Source: Metaphire vulgaris
Taxonomy: Eukaryota; Annelida; Clitellata; Crassiclitellata; Megascolecidae
Direction: 5' to 3'
Length of the DNA: 64,000 nucleotides
NCBI GenBank assembly: GCA_018105865.1
Contig: CM030833.1
Location: forward strand, 9,651,881 to 9,715,880
Below the pieces are notes generated by a model. It was not told the DNA's origin, searched no databases, and saw only the letters and a list, made by a program, of their open reading frames with translations. Shown here in pieces: positions 22,323-34,180 of the stretch; the first letter of the stretch is position 1; every line of letters begins with the position of its first letter. The translations under genes were made by a program, and so were the position numbers.

Positions 22323-22464
22323 AGTGGTTCTCAACCTTTTATAGTCCCTGCCCCTGCCCCTGCCCCTGCCCTCCCATAAGCATCCATAAAATCCTAATGC
22401 TCTCTGTGGCTTATAATTCTTATTATTCAACAAATGAACTCCTATTTATGTGACTGAAAATCTT

Positions 22465-22507
<43 letters not shown>
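22323..22507. mobile_element. truncated hAT end with (CCCCTG)n and (TA)n
   Basis: CAGTGGTTCTCAACCTTTTA is a hAT terminal repeat of the same group as 12248. CCCCTG repeated four times at 22347-22373 follows. No partner end is seen before the (TA)n run at 22471-22507. Confidence 0.55.
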
Positions 22508-22508
<1 letters not shown>

Positions 22509-23430
22509 CCTAGAGAGCCAGATCCCCATTCCAGCATCAGGCTCACTCGATAAGCAGGCCACTTGGGACCGCCCAACAATTCTCAGGGAGATTACCAACT
22601 TGCTGAGCTCCGACCTTAGCCAATACCATCAGGCCTGCCTAAGAGCAGTGGCAGCAGAACACGCCTGCGACTGGCTTCATGCACTGCCCATCAGCTCTTG
22701 CGGTCTGCGCTTAGATGATGAGACAACTAGAGTTGCAGTGGGTCTCCGTCTTGGCGCTTTTATCTGTGAGCAGCATCTCTGTCCCTGTGGAGAGCAGGTC
22801 CAGGAGAATGGGTCCCATGGACTCTCCTGCAAACTCGGACCAGGTCGCCTTGTACGTCATTCCATGCTCAATGACGTAGTCTACCGGGCCCTGGTGCAGC
22901 TGGCATACCATCGGTCAAGGAACCCCCTGGTCTTCTCAGAGCCGATGGAAAGAGACCGGACGGCATGACCATGATTCCGTGGCAAGCCGGCCGCTGCCTG
23001 GTGTGGGACGTCACAGTGGCAGACACAGTCGCTGCCACTCATCTGCCATTGACGTCTCTCTCTACAGGAGCTGCTGCTGAAGCAGCATCAGTCAGGAAAG
23101 TCGCCAAGTACACTGACTTGTCGGCCGATTATTTCTTCTTGCCATTGGCCTTCGAGACTCTTGGTCCTATCAGTCACGACGCACTCACTTTCATAAAAGA
23201 GTTGGGTCGTCATCTTTCCGTTCTTTCCGGAGACACAAGGGAGAGGAGTTTTTTGCTCCAACGCATTTCGATGACGTTACAACGATTTAATGCCATTGCT
23301 TTCCAAGGGACTTTCTCTGCTTCTGGTCCGGATCAAGACGAGAGCTGAAGAGTATATATTTTCTGTCTCCGGACACTTTTTTGTAATAAGTCCCTCGGGA
23401 ACTAAGTACCGAGGGCATAAAAAAATATAT
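22508..23430 (+). pseudogene. retroelement C-terminus with Cys-His motif and PD-(D/E)xK-like endonuclease
   Basis: Encodes ACLRAVAAEHACDWLHALPI, LRLDDETTRVAVGLRLGAFI, CEQHLCPCGEQVQENGSHGL with SC, then in the next frame RPDGMTMIPWQAGRCLVWDV with TVADT. A CxCG-H-C motif followed by PDG and WDVT fits a restriction-like endonuclease domain at the C-terminus of an early-branching non-LTR element (R2/R4/NeSL-like). A single 1-base deletion near 22947 shifts frame; otherwise it is open to a stop at about 23346. The exact clade is uncertain. Confidence 0.65.
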
Positions 23431-25950
23431 ATATATTCATATATATTCATATTAAATTCATTTATGCCCTGGCAACGCTTGCGCATGCGTAGGCAGCCCA
23501 TTAACAATAGATCTCCATTTGTCTCTATCTAGAACAGTCCTATGTGCTTCATATAAAGTTAATCCAATTGCTTCACAGTCTTCTTTAACATTGTCGATCC
23601 ATCTCTTTTTCGATCTTCCTCTGATTCTTTCTCCATGAACTTTCCCGTACAATGCTATCTTTGGATATCTATTGCTGTCCATTCTGACTACATGTCCAAA
23701 GTATCATAGGCGATGCTGTTTGACCCTTGTGAGAATGTCCACATTGTGGTTTAAGTGTTTCTTTATGATATCATTTCTTATTTTGTCCCTTCGAGTCACC
23801 CCTAATATTTTCCTGAGGCAGGCCATCTCGAAGACGTGTAACCTTTGATCAGTAGTTCGTTTGGATGTCCATGTTTCAGAATTGTATAGAAGGCAACTTA
23901 AGACCAGAACCTCATATACATATACTCTCATTTTTGTATACTTTGAAATGTCTTTTGCTGTCCATATGTTATATAGAGCATGGAAGGCATTTCTTACTAT
24001 GCCAATTCATCGTGATACATCTGTCTGGGAACCTTCTGTTGTACTGAAGTTTCCTCCCAAGTAAACAAAGTTATTTGTTTGTTTTAATTGTTGGTTTTCA
24101 ATTTTTATGTTGAATTGCTTAATATTTCTTCCGATGAACTGAATTTCTGTCTTGTCTGTGTTAATTTTCATACCCATGTTTGTGCTTTCCTTATGAACTC
24201 TGTTGACCATGTCCTGCAGTTTGAGAGGGGTTTCAGCCGTAAGTCCAATGTCGTCAGCAAATCTTAGGTTACTCATCCATGTTCCTCCTATGCTTACTCC
24301 AGTTTCTTCTTCGTCTAATGCCGTTGCCATAATAACTTCCAGGAATATGTTGAACAGTAGCGGTGATAGGACACTTCCTTGTAATACTCCTACTATAGTT
24401 TGGAACCAGTTACTTAAGTCACCGTTTATTCTGACTGCTGCAAAAGTGTCTTTGTAAATGTTTTCCAGGATTCTGATTATCTTCTCTGGGTAACCATAAA
24501 ATCTCATGGTTCTCCAAATACCTTTTCTCCATACGCTGTCAACCGCCTTCCGAAAATCGACATAACAGATGTATAGCTCTTTGCCAAATTCTTCATATTT
24601 TTCTGATATTTGTCTTAGTGTAAATATCTGGTCAATTGTGCTCCTGTTGGTTCGAAATCCACTTTGAGCCTCTGTTAGTATGTCTTCAGTTTTTCTTTTT
24701 AATCTTTGTAGGATGATGAGTGAGAAGATCTTACTGTTATGGCATAATAGACTGATGCCTCTGTAGTTAGCACAATCTAGTCGGTCTTTCTTCTTGTGGA
24801 TTGGAATGATAACAGATCGTTTCCATTCTGCTGGTATCTCTTCTTGCTCCCATATCTTTTTGAACAACCGATGTAACACTTTTAGGCCTATTCCTGAAGT
24901 GTCTGCCTCCAGTTCTTCTACTGTGATGTTGTCCACTCCCGGAGCCTTCTTACGATTTGCCTTCTTTATAGCTGTCTCTATCTCTTGAAAGTCAATTGGT
25001 TGTTGTAAATCTGTATTTCTTGCCTCTTCCATCGTGTCTAGATGATCATCATTTACTTGGTTTTGGTCATTGTACAACTCGTCAAAATATTTGCACCATT
25101 GTTGTTTCACCTCTGTGGGATTTGCTAGGATGTGTCCTTGATCATTTTTGATCGCTCTAGTTTGCGATACATATTTATTGGTAATCTGTCTGATTCCTTT
25201 ATATAATAGTTGTGTTTTGTTGTTTGTTCTTGCTCTTTCTACCTCCTGACAGATGTTTTGGATGTACCATTCTCTATCATCCCTTCCACTTCTTTTGACC
25301 TCTCTGCATAGGAAGTTGTGGTGTTTTGCAGCCTCTTTGCCAGTGTTTCTTTTAGCCTTGTATAGCCATCTTTCTTTCATTAAATTAACTGTATTTTCAG
25401 AGATCCATTACACTCTTTGAGTTTTAGTAACATGTCCCAATATTGTTTGTGAAGCATCTTTTATGACCTTCTTGATTTTTTCCCATTCGCTTTCTATATT
25501 TTTAACAGGCAATCCTATGACTTGTTCCCAATTCTCATCGACCATCTTCATGTATGTTTTTTTGATCTCTGGATCCGAGAGCTGCTGGTAATTTACCTCT
25601 GGGATTTATTTGGGGTTTACCTTTTTTAGTTTCAATTTGATGTTTGCCATGACTAACTGATGGTCTGAACCTATGTCAGCTTTTGGAAAGGCTCTGCTGT
25701 TTTGAATGCTTGATAATAGCTTTTTGTTGACCAGTATGTAGTCTATCTGGTTGTGCGTCTTCATGTCTGGTGATTCCCAAGTCCAGTACCTTGTTGATTT
25801 TGTCTGCTTAAATTTTGTGTTCAAAATAAAAAGGCTGTTTGCATAGCAGAAATCCAAAAGCCGCTCTTCTCTTTCATTGCATTCTCCTTCTCCTATGCCG
25901 TGTGTACCCATCACTTTGCTGTTGTGTAATTCTCCTATTCCATCCCTCTT
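23430..25950 (-). pseudogene. RTE LINE, nearly full RT and part of endonuclease
   Basis: Minus-strand order: endonuclease end 25950-25606 (RYWTWESPDMKTHNQIDYIL, then GSDHQLVMANIKLKL). The 457-codon frame 25380-24007 has the RT domain (KKAPGVDNITVEELEA, NYRGISLL, QSGFRTNRSTIDQIF, VLQGSVLSPLLFNIFL, LRFADDIGLTAETP). The C-terminal frames follow at 23931-23704 (NSETWTSKRTTDQRL, CLRKILGVTRRDKIRND) and 23682-23458 (RGRSKKRWIDNVKEDCEAIG). The usual KAFD of RT motif A reads KAVD. The 3' tail is ATGAATATATATGAATATAT-like. Stops and frameshifts separate the frames, so it is dead but young. It meets the preceding element tail to tail. Confidence 0.9.
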
Positions 25951-26260
25951 TAGCCCGAATAACCAGTAAAATTCTACACAACCACTGGTCAATCGCTTTG
26001 TCTATCATATCCTGTCAGATCTGATCCCAACAGAATGTTAGCACTTCTTTCATATGATCCACGTCGCAAATCTTTTGTTGTGGTTGGACAGCATTTTACT
26101 GGTTATTTGGGCTAAAGGGGGACACATTGAACATCGTTTGGACTAAGACTACCTTTCGTAGTCTATAGCAAACTTTGATTTAAGCAATTAGATCTGACTT
26201 ATGGTATCAAAAGAAGTTTTTTGAGAACTTGAACAGAAGATGTCCATGATTCATTGTTGT
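25950..26260. pseudogene. two Tc1/mariner-like transposase C-terminal fragments, head to head
   Basis: The minus strand from ~26060 to 25950 encodes KAIDQWLCRILLVIRAKE. The plus strand 26090-26146 encodes ILLVIWAKGGHIEHRLD and a stop. The arms (about 25951-25976 and 26092-26117) can pair as a hairpin. The plus copy continues into a 3' UTR also found at 58016-57960 (reverse). Confidence 0.7.
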
Positions 26261-26354
26261 CAATGGCTTTGATATAAATTTCAACAAATTGAGGCAGTTG
26301 TGGATGAAGAAGCGGCAAAAATCGTCAGAGCAACATATATTACATATTTAAATA

Positions 26355-27175
26355 CAACTGTATTAATCTCCGGCGAAGACAGAGTTTCTCTGGCTTGCTA
26401 CCCATTGCAGAGGACACCTCATTGGCCGCACCGCGTTCAATGTTGAGGGTGTAACTATAACACCCACTAGCCAGTTCCGTCTACTCGGTGTACTCCTCGA
26501 TGAGTCACTTTTGTTCGATGCACAACTGAACAATACTATCCAGTCAGGATACTTTCACTTGTGACGGATTAGGGAAGTGCGACGCTACCTACCAACATCG
26601 GCGGTCATCGACTTGGTCCGGGCACTGGTGGTTGCCCGCATCGACTATTGTAATAGTCTGCTATACAGACTACCGGATAGGCAACTAGATTGACTTCAGA
26701 TGGTTCTGAATGTTTCGGCTCGCCTCATCTAAAGAACCAGATGGAGTGCCCACGTCACGCCGCTCCTTAAGGATCGTCTACACTGGTTGCGGATCCCCGA
26801 GCGCATGATGTTTAAACGTATTTGGCTTATGCACCGAGCGCTTAATGACCCATTCTGTCCGACCTATCTGTCCGAATTGTTCGAAAGATCCTCGAAGGTT
26901 GAACAATGCTCTCAGCTACGCTTGGGAGCGACCAATCATCTGATCGTCCCTCCGCCACTTAAGACAGCATGATTTGGGGACAGGTCCTTTCGACGAGGGG
27001 GCCCCACCTCGTGGAACTCGCTTCCGAAGTCGCTCACAGTCGAGACACTGCCGGATCGGTTCTGAAAACAATTGAAAACACACTTGTTTAACATATCATT
27101 TTTGTAGAGCGCTTTTGACTTAGGCCCTTTTAGCTTTGCTTATGGCACACCAGAAATCGTCCTGTATAATTAATG
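26355..27175 (+). pseudogene. CR1/L2-type LINE C-terminal part
   Basis: Reads FRLLGVLLDESLLFDAQLNN, RIREVRRYLPTSAVIDLVRA, RIDYCNSLLYRLPDRQLD, RLHWLRIPERMMFKRIWLMH and NHLIVPPPLKTA, with only a few stops and a 3' UTR like 4370-4430. 5'-truncated after the catalytic region. Confidence 0.88.
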
Positions 27176-27459
27176 AAGGAGTTGTCATTCACTTTATCAC
27201 ACTAAAAATAATAAAAAATGGACACTTCCTTCAAACATTTATCCTGCAATTGTATTTCTAGACATGCCCTGGAGATTTGTTGCTGCATCTTCGTCCACAA
27301 TTACCTTAAAACAGTTTTCAGGAATTGTTCATATTTAATTACCGGTAAGTAATATAGTTTATTATACTGCACATATTTCAAATCATTTTTCTGGAAATGT
27401 AAGACCTTTAGATGAGAACAATCAAAAGCTGCATAAAGAAAATATTTTATAGATAATTA

Positions 27460-27784
27460 TCACACACTTCCAATCTGGGATATGTGACTGTATCTCAAAA
27501 ACTAGAGTTGATAGAAAAAATCTGATGCCATATTTGGAATCAGCGCCATAAATATACCAAGAAACAGACCTAACTTCTAAGGCAACACAATTTTTTTGTT
27601 ATTGCCCTGTGATATACTGTAGAAGATCATCATGCACTTCCAATGTAGGATATATGGCCATATCTCAAAAACTAGAACTGATAGAGAAAATCTGATGCCA
27701 TATTTGGAATCAACAAACTAAATATACCAAGAAACAGGTCTAACATCTAAGGCACCAAACAAAAAATATTTTATTTATTGCCCT
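27460..27784. repeat. tandem repeat, two 160-base units
   Basis: CACTTCCAATCTGGGATATG at 27475 and CACTTCCAATGTAGGATATA at 27635 begin equivalent segments. Both units then carry ATATCTCAAAAACTAGA, CTGATGCCATATTTGGAATC and ATATACCAAGAAACAG. A third diverged unit lies in reverse at 21757-21885. The function is unknown. Confidence 0.9.
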
Positions 27785-28285
27785 GTGTAATAATAATAAT
27801 AATGATAATAATATTCATCATAATCATAATCATCGTCATAGTTGTTGTCGTCATCATCATCATCAGATGTGGAGAACTGGAAATCTCAAGCTGTGATGAT
27901 GTGGAGGAGTGTAGCAATGCACAGTGGCAATTAATTGGCACAAGTGTGGAACAAAATGTCAGGGTATTGCAGAGAAACAAACCTCATGAATTGCTCCAGA
28001 ATATATCATCCAGATCTCAGACCTAAGGGCATTTGGAATGCCATCTAGTATCAACTGATGGAGATCATGTGTTCGATACATACACACACCCCTAAATGAG
28101 TAAAAAGTATTTACAGATAGATTTCTGAATACCATAGTTAAAGCAAAACAACATGTGAGGTTCAGAAAACCATGCTCAGCCCTTAATGGCCATACATCCT
28201 ATAAATTAGATGTGCATTATACACAATGTTACACATGATAGCATGCAATATGTGCATAGATAAGTTAATGATATAAAATACAGTA
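27785..28285. other. intron stretch with (TAA)n/(TCA)n
   Basis: (TAA)n and (TCA)n-like runs at 27788-27868, then about 400 bases without a recognised feature on either strand. Confidence 0.5.
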
Positions 28286-29055
28286 CATCTTGCACATAAA
28301 AACCACCCAAACATTGCTAGTCCGGGCGTTAGTCCTGAGCCGGATTGATTATTGTAATAGTGTGCTGTTGGGCCTTTCTGCCAACCTGCTTGACAAGCTG
28401 CAATCCGTGCTCAACGTCTCGGCGCGACTAATTTTCAGAGCTCAATGGAATATGCACGTCACGCCGCGGCTTTGTGATAAACTCCATTGGCTACGAATAT
28501 GGGAGTGGATTGTCTACAAGCGATGCCTGTTGACTTACCGGGCGCTACACAACCCTACTTGTCTGCATTAATCTTAAGACTTACCTATTCACCATCGGTT
28601 ATACGTAGGGTTGCCAACTTTGACAAATTGCAATAAAGAACGCCTGATGCGGAAAAACCTTGGTGTCACCTGGTGCGGGAAAAAAGGGTTAACTTCTTTC
28701 TGAAGTGCAGTGACAAGCAAAAAAAAGAAGAAAAAAGGTCATCTCCCTTCTGAAATACGATGTCAAGCAAAAAAGGTCATCTCCCTTCTGAAATGGGGTG
28801 ACAAGCAAAAAAAGAAAATTTAAATTTAAATGTGTGGTTTCATGAATTGATTTTTGAAATAAAGGACAAACCATGGTCCTTTATAACAGCGATAAAGGAC
28901 AAGGACTCAGAGGTGCATTAAAGAACTGTCCTTTGAAATAAAGGACGGTTGGCAACCCTAGTTATATGTAGTATTGTAAAGCACTCAAGTCTTTGGCCAT
29001 TTCTGCCATGCTCATTGTGCTATATAAATTGTCTAGTTAATAATAATAATAATAA
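28286..29055 (+). pseudogene. CR1/L2-type LINE 3' part interrupted by a MITE
   Basis: Encodes TLLVRALVLSRIDYCNSVLL, LDKLQSVLNVSARLIFRAQW and LRIWEWIVYKRCLLTYRALH. It is broken at 28605 by a hAT MITE and continues from 28969 with GTAAAGCACTCAAGTCTTTGG and a (TAA)n tail. Confidence 0.88.
28606..28960. mobile_element. hAT MITE (TAGGGTTGCCAAC), copy 2
   Basis: Same family as 12766-13126, with TAGGGTTGCCAACTTTGACA and GGTTGGCAACCCTA ends. Target duplication GTTATACG / GTTATATG (7 of 8). Three reversed poly-T motifs (TGACAAGCAAAAAA etc.). Confidence 0.95.
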
Positions 29056-29318
29056 ACATAAAGCATTTCTTTAACATTCTACAAAACCTGAACAAGAATA
29101 AGCACCATTTATTTTATATGCTTAGCAGTTATTTTTATTTAAATGTAAACAAAATTTTTATAGTCTTAAGTGACTATTAACAGCTTATAAATTGTTCCAA
29201 ATAAAATATAAGCAATGACAGGAATGTTCTTATTTACAGTCACCTTACAGAGCATCGCAAGAACAAGTATGACTTTTTTAAAGGTTTGCAATTTTGACAA
29301 TTAAGCACTACAAAATAC

Positions 29319-29457
29319 CTTCCATATTCAGAAAAGTGGTGTTCCCAAAGCCTCAGCTTTTCAGTTTCCTTTTCTGCATATTTTGCAGAGGACTGATGAG
29401 CAAAAAGTGTGCTCAGTGCTGGCTGAAAGGAAACTTGAACAGTTGGAGTCAATGAAT
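29319..29457 (-). CDS. TBC1D9: TBC1D9-like exon 14 seen (up to TBC domain)
   Basis: 139 bases. A low-conservation linker (LTPTVQVSFQPALSTLFAHQ) leads to EKLRLWEHHFSEYGR, the WxxHFxEYG motif just before the TBC domain. Acceptor atcag|at, donor gaag|gtattt, phase 2. The next conserved block (GICMYRT, KGIP, RGELW) is not found downstream. Confidence 0.9.
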
Positions 29458-29589
29458 CTGATAAACAACACATACAACCAAATCCCAATTAATATTAAAC
29501 GTGAAACTAAAACAAATATTTTAAAGAAATAGAAAATCTCAGAAAATCTCCTGGAAAGTAGGAAATGGTACAGTAGAGTCCTTTCTAAC

Positions 29590-29737
29590 CAGCATCAGGA
29601 GTGGTCATTGATGGACTCTTGGGAATGGCAAGAATCTGTGATGGACTTCGGGAAAATTCCGGCTGCTTGAAAAGCAAATCAGAAATCCTCTCCAGCATAA
29701 AATCTCGTTCAGTTAGTTGAGCAAACAGGAAGTTAGA
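29590..29737 (-). CDS. TBC1D9: TBC1D9-like exon 13 seen
   Basis: 148 bases encoding SNFLFAQLTERDFMLERISD then LLFKQPEFSRSPSQILAIPK, matching the FLFANLKDRDFLVQRISDFL helix after GRAM 2. Acceptor tttag|tct; the donor g|gttaga is weak but gives the phase needed by the next exon. Confidence 0.88.
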
Positions 29738-30104
29738 CTAAAATAAAAACATCAAACATACAACTGCTTTATGGTGTAAAAGCAAAATTACCTTTTGCCA
29801 ACTGCAATAACCCTTTCAAAACACAAAGGTTCTATCTTAAAACATAAAACTGCATCACACCAATAACCAGGATTTACTCACTCTTAAATTGTTCAGCAGT
29901 TAATGTTAATTAATATTAATGGCATTAAAACAGAAAGTCATAATGATTTCTCAGTTAGCACCACATGCTGTACCAAAAACCTACCAATATGGAAATCCAC
30001 TGTTGACAATTAAAAACCATTAATTAATAAATCTCACAGTTGGCAATTCAGTTTTTGGCTTTAGGACAGGCACTCAACATATCACTCTAATTGATTCTGT
30101 TTAC

Positions 30105-30221
30105 CTTTCCACGAGTTGAAAGAAGAATTGCATCAGGCAAGACACTATTAGAACTATTTTCAATCTTTTCAACAATATTTATCTCACACATTGGAATGAC
30201 AATGGTTACCAAACATCGAAC
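30105..30221 (-). CDS. TBC1D9: TBC1D9-like exon 12 seen (GRAM 2 end)
   Basis: 39 codons in phase 0 encoding VRCLVTIVIPMCEINIVEKI then ENSSNSVLPDAILLSTRGK, matching LCSLIIPLREVTIVEKADSSSVLP. Acceptor tttag|gtt, donor aag|gtaaac. Confidence 0.94.
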
Positions 30222-30358
30222 CTAAAAAAGGAGAAAACCTCACTTAATTATGCGGGCTCAGGTAAACAGTCTATAAAAATCATTACAAAGATACAAAGAA
30301 CATGAAAAAAAAGCAGTTAAGCTATGTGCAATGTAACCATAATGACATGAAACAAATT

Positions 30359-31296
30359 AAAGTTGTTAAAACCGCTGGTTTTGAAGGACCGGTTAACCTT
30401 TGAAAAAAAGACTGGTTAACCGGTCGTTAGCAGTAATGGTGTCTTTCCCACTACTAGCCTTGAGTAGGCCAATGACTCCAGTAACTCTACACTCGCCGGC
30501 ATCTTGAGCCGCTTACATCAAAGTGCTTTGATGTTGCCAATGCTTGAGATAGCATCATTTATAGGTCTATTCTAGCTCAAGTGTCTTTCAGGCCCATCCA
30601 TATAGGGCCTAGTACGTATGCAAAAATGCAAATTTTCACCCTCCCCCTGTTGCACACCATACATTTTTGGGATCCTCCCCCAGGCGTACATGCAAATTAG
30701 CAACCCCCACCCTGGTGAAAAATTAATTTTTATCCATAGTCACAAAGCATTTGTTTTACTATTAAATTATAGTTTTGTAATATCATGTTTTCTATAGTTT
30801 ATATAATAAAGAATACAATAGAACATTCAAATGTTATTGTCTTGAACACTGCCAATTATTTAATAACTGTGGGAACAATACGCATGACCCTTTGTTTGAC
30901 CATGGGAAAGTAATTGTGTTCAAATCTAATGTTTGTGCGAATAAACCAGTCTTCAATCTGAGCGGTTTTTTAATTGTTATGTAGGTTATTTATAAATATG
31001 TGCGTACGTACGCATTCAGTCAAGACTCCTCCCCCTTCCCATGCGCAAAATCTCCTGAAACTCAAACCCCCCTCAGTGTGTACGTACTATAGGTATGAAC
31101 CATTCCCATGACTAGTCTTGAAGTAGGTCAAAGGCTCTAGTAACTCTACACTTGCGGATATATTGCACTGCTTACATCAAAATGCTTTGATGTTGCCAGC
31201 GCTTCATTTATAGGTCAAATTGAAATTACAGTTAACTGGTCAAGGTTAAAAGGACCAGTCCTTGCTCTTAGGACCGGTTAACCGCTAACAACGTTA
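30359..31296. mobile_element. DNA element with 9-base target duplication and nested insertion
   Basis: AAACAAATT occurs at 30350-30358 and 31297-31305. The ends read AAAGTTGTTAAAACCGCTGG and CCGCTAACAACGTTAA (imperfect inverted), with subterminal GGACCGGTTAACC at both sides. An internal direct duplication (30430-30575 and 31095-31215) is separated by a nested ~490-base element whose ends contain CCTAGTACGTATGC and GTGTACGTACTATAGG. Confidence 0.65.
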
Positions 31297-31789
31297 AAAC
31301 AAATTTCAAAGAAATCATCTGGGACCCAATCAAATTAGATACACCTTCTATTTAATAATGCACTGCTTTTTTCAACATGTCAGAATAAATTAAGTAATGA
31401 ATATTCCCAAGCTGAAATCAACCAGTATCAGATTGACTAAGGGCACCTCAACCTTTCAGCTACCACGAAGGCACACATACAGAGCATATCACAAGCATGA
31501 CTTTTTCAATGGTTTGAAACTTTGATAATTAAGACAGAAAGGTGCTAGGACAAAATGTCTGTGGACAAAATGTCTGGACAAAATGTCATGGGGACAAAAT
31601 GCCATGGATGAAAGTGTGTGCAAAAATGTTAAAAATTTCAAAAATTACATTTTTAAATTTTGCAAATTTTGGCTTACTTAAGAGACATTGGTCATGTTTT
31701 AAACATTAATTATTAATGGTTACTTTCTCTTGATTACTTATTTTAGTTTAAGCATTAAGGAATTCCAGATATTTTACTTCGTCTGATAG

Positions 31790-32800
31790 AAGATTTATAC
31801 CAGAATACGGGAGCTAGCATCCGGGTCGGTCAAAATCTCTCCGCTCGATTCTCAATTACAAGAGGTGTGAGACAGGGCTGTATACTCGCACCAATCCTCT
31901 TCTGCATCGCCATCGACTGGATCTTAGATCACATGTCTGTGAACCATGGCATTAGCGTCGGTCCATACCACTTCACAGACCTGGTCTACGCAGACGATAC
32001 AACTCTGTTTCTACCTTCTGCTACCAATGCCTCTGAATGCCTGTCTAGTTTCAGCCATGCTTCTGCTCCTCTCTGTATGAAGGTTTCCTGGACTAAAACC
32101 AAGCTATAGAACTTAGGATGTGGATCACAGCCCCCCTCAGCCGTGGTTGATGGGGTGTGTGTTGAGTCAGTAGACAGTTTCACCTACCTTGGTAGCGTGC
32201 AGTCCTCCAATGGACACTGTCATCAAGATCTGGCCAAACGTATCACCCTAGCCTTTACAGCCATGTTCTCCCTGCATAATATCTGGCAGGACAAACGTCT
32301 CTCTCTTACCATCAAGCTCCGCCTGTACCAGACACTTGTTCTGTCCGTTCTACTTTACGCAGCCGAGACCTGGACCTTACTCGCCTCAGAACTAAGAGAG
32401 TTGGAAGCCTTCCATATGAGGTGCCAACACCAGATCCTTGGAGTACGCTGGTATGACTTCATCACCAATGCGGAGATATTCTCACAGACTGGATTATCAT
32501 CACTCAATGAACTGATAAGTAGGCGCCGCCTTGCCATTTTCGGTCATGCAGCCCATCTTGGAGAGACAGTTCCTGTTCATCAAGCCCTCCGCTGCCACGT
32601 CGACCTATCCATCGGTCATCCACCTGACCGATCATGGAAGCGCTGTCCTGGTTGTCCCAGGAAAAGATGGACTGACCACATCCGTAACCAGACCAACAAG
32701 ATTCCATCAACTCTCTGGAGACGTGCCATTCGGCAGGGTCATGGTCATGGGGTGACATAACGGCCCCCGCTGGCCACGCGCTTCTGAAGATGATGATTAA
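31790..32800 (+). pseudogene. LINE reverse transcriptase C-terminal half
   Basis: 31867-32109 encodes RQGCILAPILFCIAIDWILD then TDLVYADDTTLFLPSATNAS (intact YADD). After one stop at about 32107, 32143-32760 gives SVDSFTYLGSVQSSNGHCHQ, LLYAAETWTLLASELRELEA, CQHQILGVRWYDFITNAEIF and GCPRKRWTDHIRNQ. RTE/I-like group; few mutations. Ends in GATGATGATTA. Confidence 0.85.
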
Positions 32801-32883
32801 TGTTGTTTGAGTCCAAGTGATTTATCTTTCATCAAGACTTTGTACATTATGTTGACCGATTACCTGTCAGATCATTCACAGTC

Positions 32884-34180
32884 AGTGACCTGAGGCGGCT
32901 CCCTGTCCGCCCCACGCAGCGTCACAAGCGGTGTGCCACAGTGGTCGGCACTGGGCCCACTCCTGTTCGTGCTCTACATGGCTGACATTAGTCAGATCGT
33001 CGAATCATTTGGTCTATCCTGGCACGCATACACTGATGATGGGCAGGTGTATTCCTCCTGCCAGCCATTGGAGTCCAAGCGTCTTCTGATGCGCTTCTGG
33101 GTATGCATTGGTGATATAGGGCATTGGGCAGCAGTCAATCAGCTCGCCCTCAATCCTACGAAGACAAAACTCATCTGGTTCAGCACCCCGTGGAGAAAAT
33201 TGCTGACTTATCACACGGAGCTCTCCCTTGATGAAGCAGACATCCACCCATCGACAGAGGTGCGTCTGCTCGGGGTGCTCTTCGATGAAGCGCTGTCGTT
33301 CATTGGTCACATCGACAATGTCATCTGGGCATGCTTACATCAACTTTGAAGGATCCGAGAGGTGTGTCGTATTTAAACCGCGGCCATGATACAACTGGTT
33401 CGAGCTGTTGTTGTATCACGAGTCGACTATTGCAATGGGATTTTGCTGGGTCTTCCTGACTGTCAGCTTCCATGCCTCCAGTCGATCCTCAACACCTCAG
33501 CCAGGCTGATATTTAGGGCTTGGTGGCATGACCACGTGACCTCGCTTTTCAGAGACAAATTACATTGGCTTCAGATCCCGGAACGCATCGCATTCAAGCA
33601 CTTTTGGTTGACGTTCCGGGCACTACACGATCCTCTCTGCTCGGAATATCTAGCGATGCTCGTGCGCAGGCCAGAGCTGAGCGAACGACGGCTTCATCTG
33701 TGATCCAGTTCTCAAACTCATCTGTACGTCCCACCACTGTCAAAGACTGTTAAATTTGGAAAACGTTCATTCTCGTGCAGAAATCCCCTCCTTTGGAATT
33801 CATTGCCGGATAGCGTGTCGTCCATCACCTCCTTTGGAGAGTTTGCAAGCCAATTAAAGATGTATCTATTCAACATCTCGTTTCCACGCTCTTTGTAAAG
33901 CGCCCTTGACTTTGGCCCCTGCTATGTCACGACGCTATATAAATTGTCATGAACAATAACAATAACAATAACAGTGCCTTTGCATGCGCTGCACCTGAAC
34001 TTTTGAACTCGATCCCAGCTTACTTGCACAACCTTAGACACTGCAAACAATAAAACCTGAATCTCACTTGCCACAATTCCTTCATTATCACCTCATGTCT
34101 TCAGATCTAAGCTTAAATCCACTATTTTTTAATTGCTTACTTACTTACTTTTATTTAACCTACTTAACTCAACTTCATTG
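32884..34180 (+). pseudogene. two CR1/L2-type LINE 3' fragments in a row
   Basis: 32930-33703 has SALGPLLFVLYMADISQIVE, HAYTDDGQVYSSCQ (motif C is TDD after Tyr, instead of YADD), NQLALNPTKTKLIWFSTP, then RVDYCNGILLGLP and a 3' UTR ending in AACAATAACAATAAC at 33970. A second tail follows directly (AFACAAPELLNSIPAYLHNL), ending in CTTACTTACTTACTTTTA, like that at 20215-21117. Confidence 0.82.
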
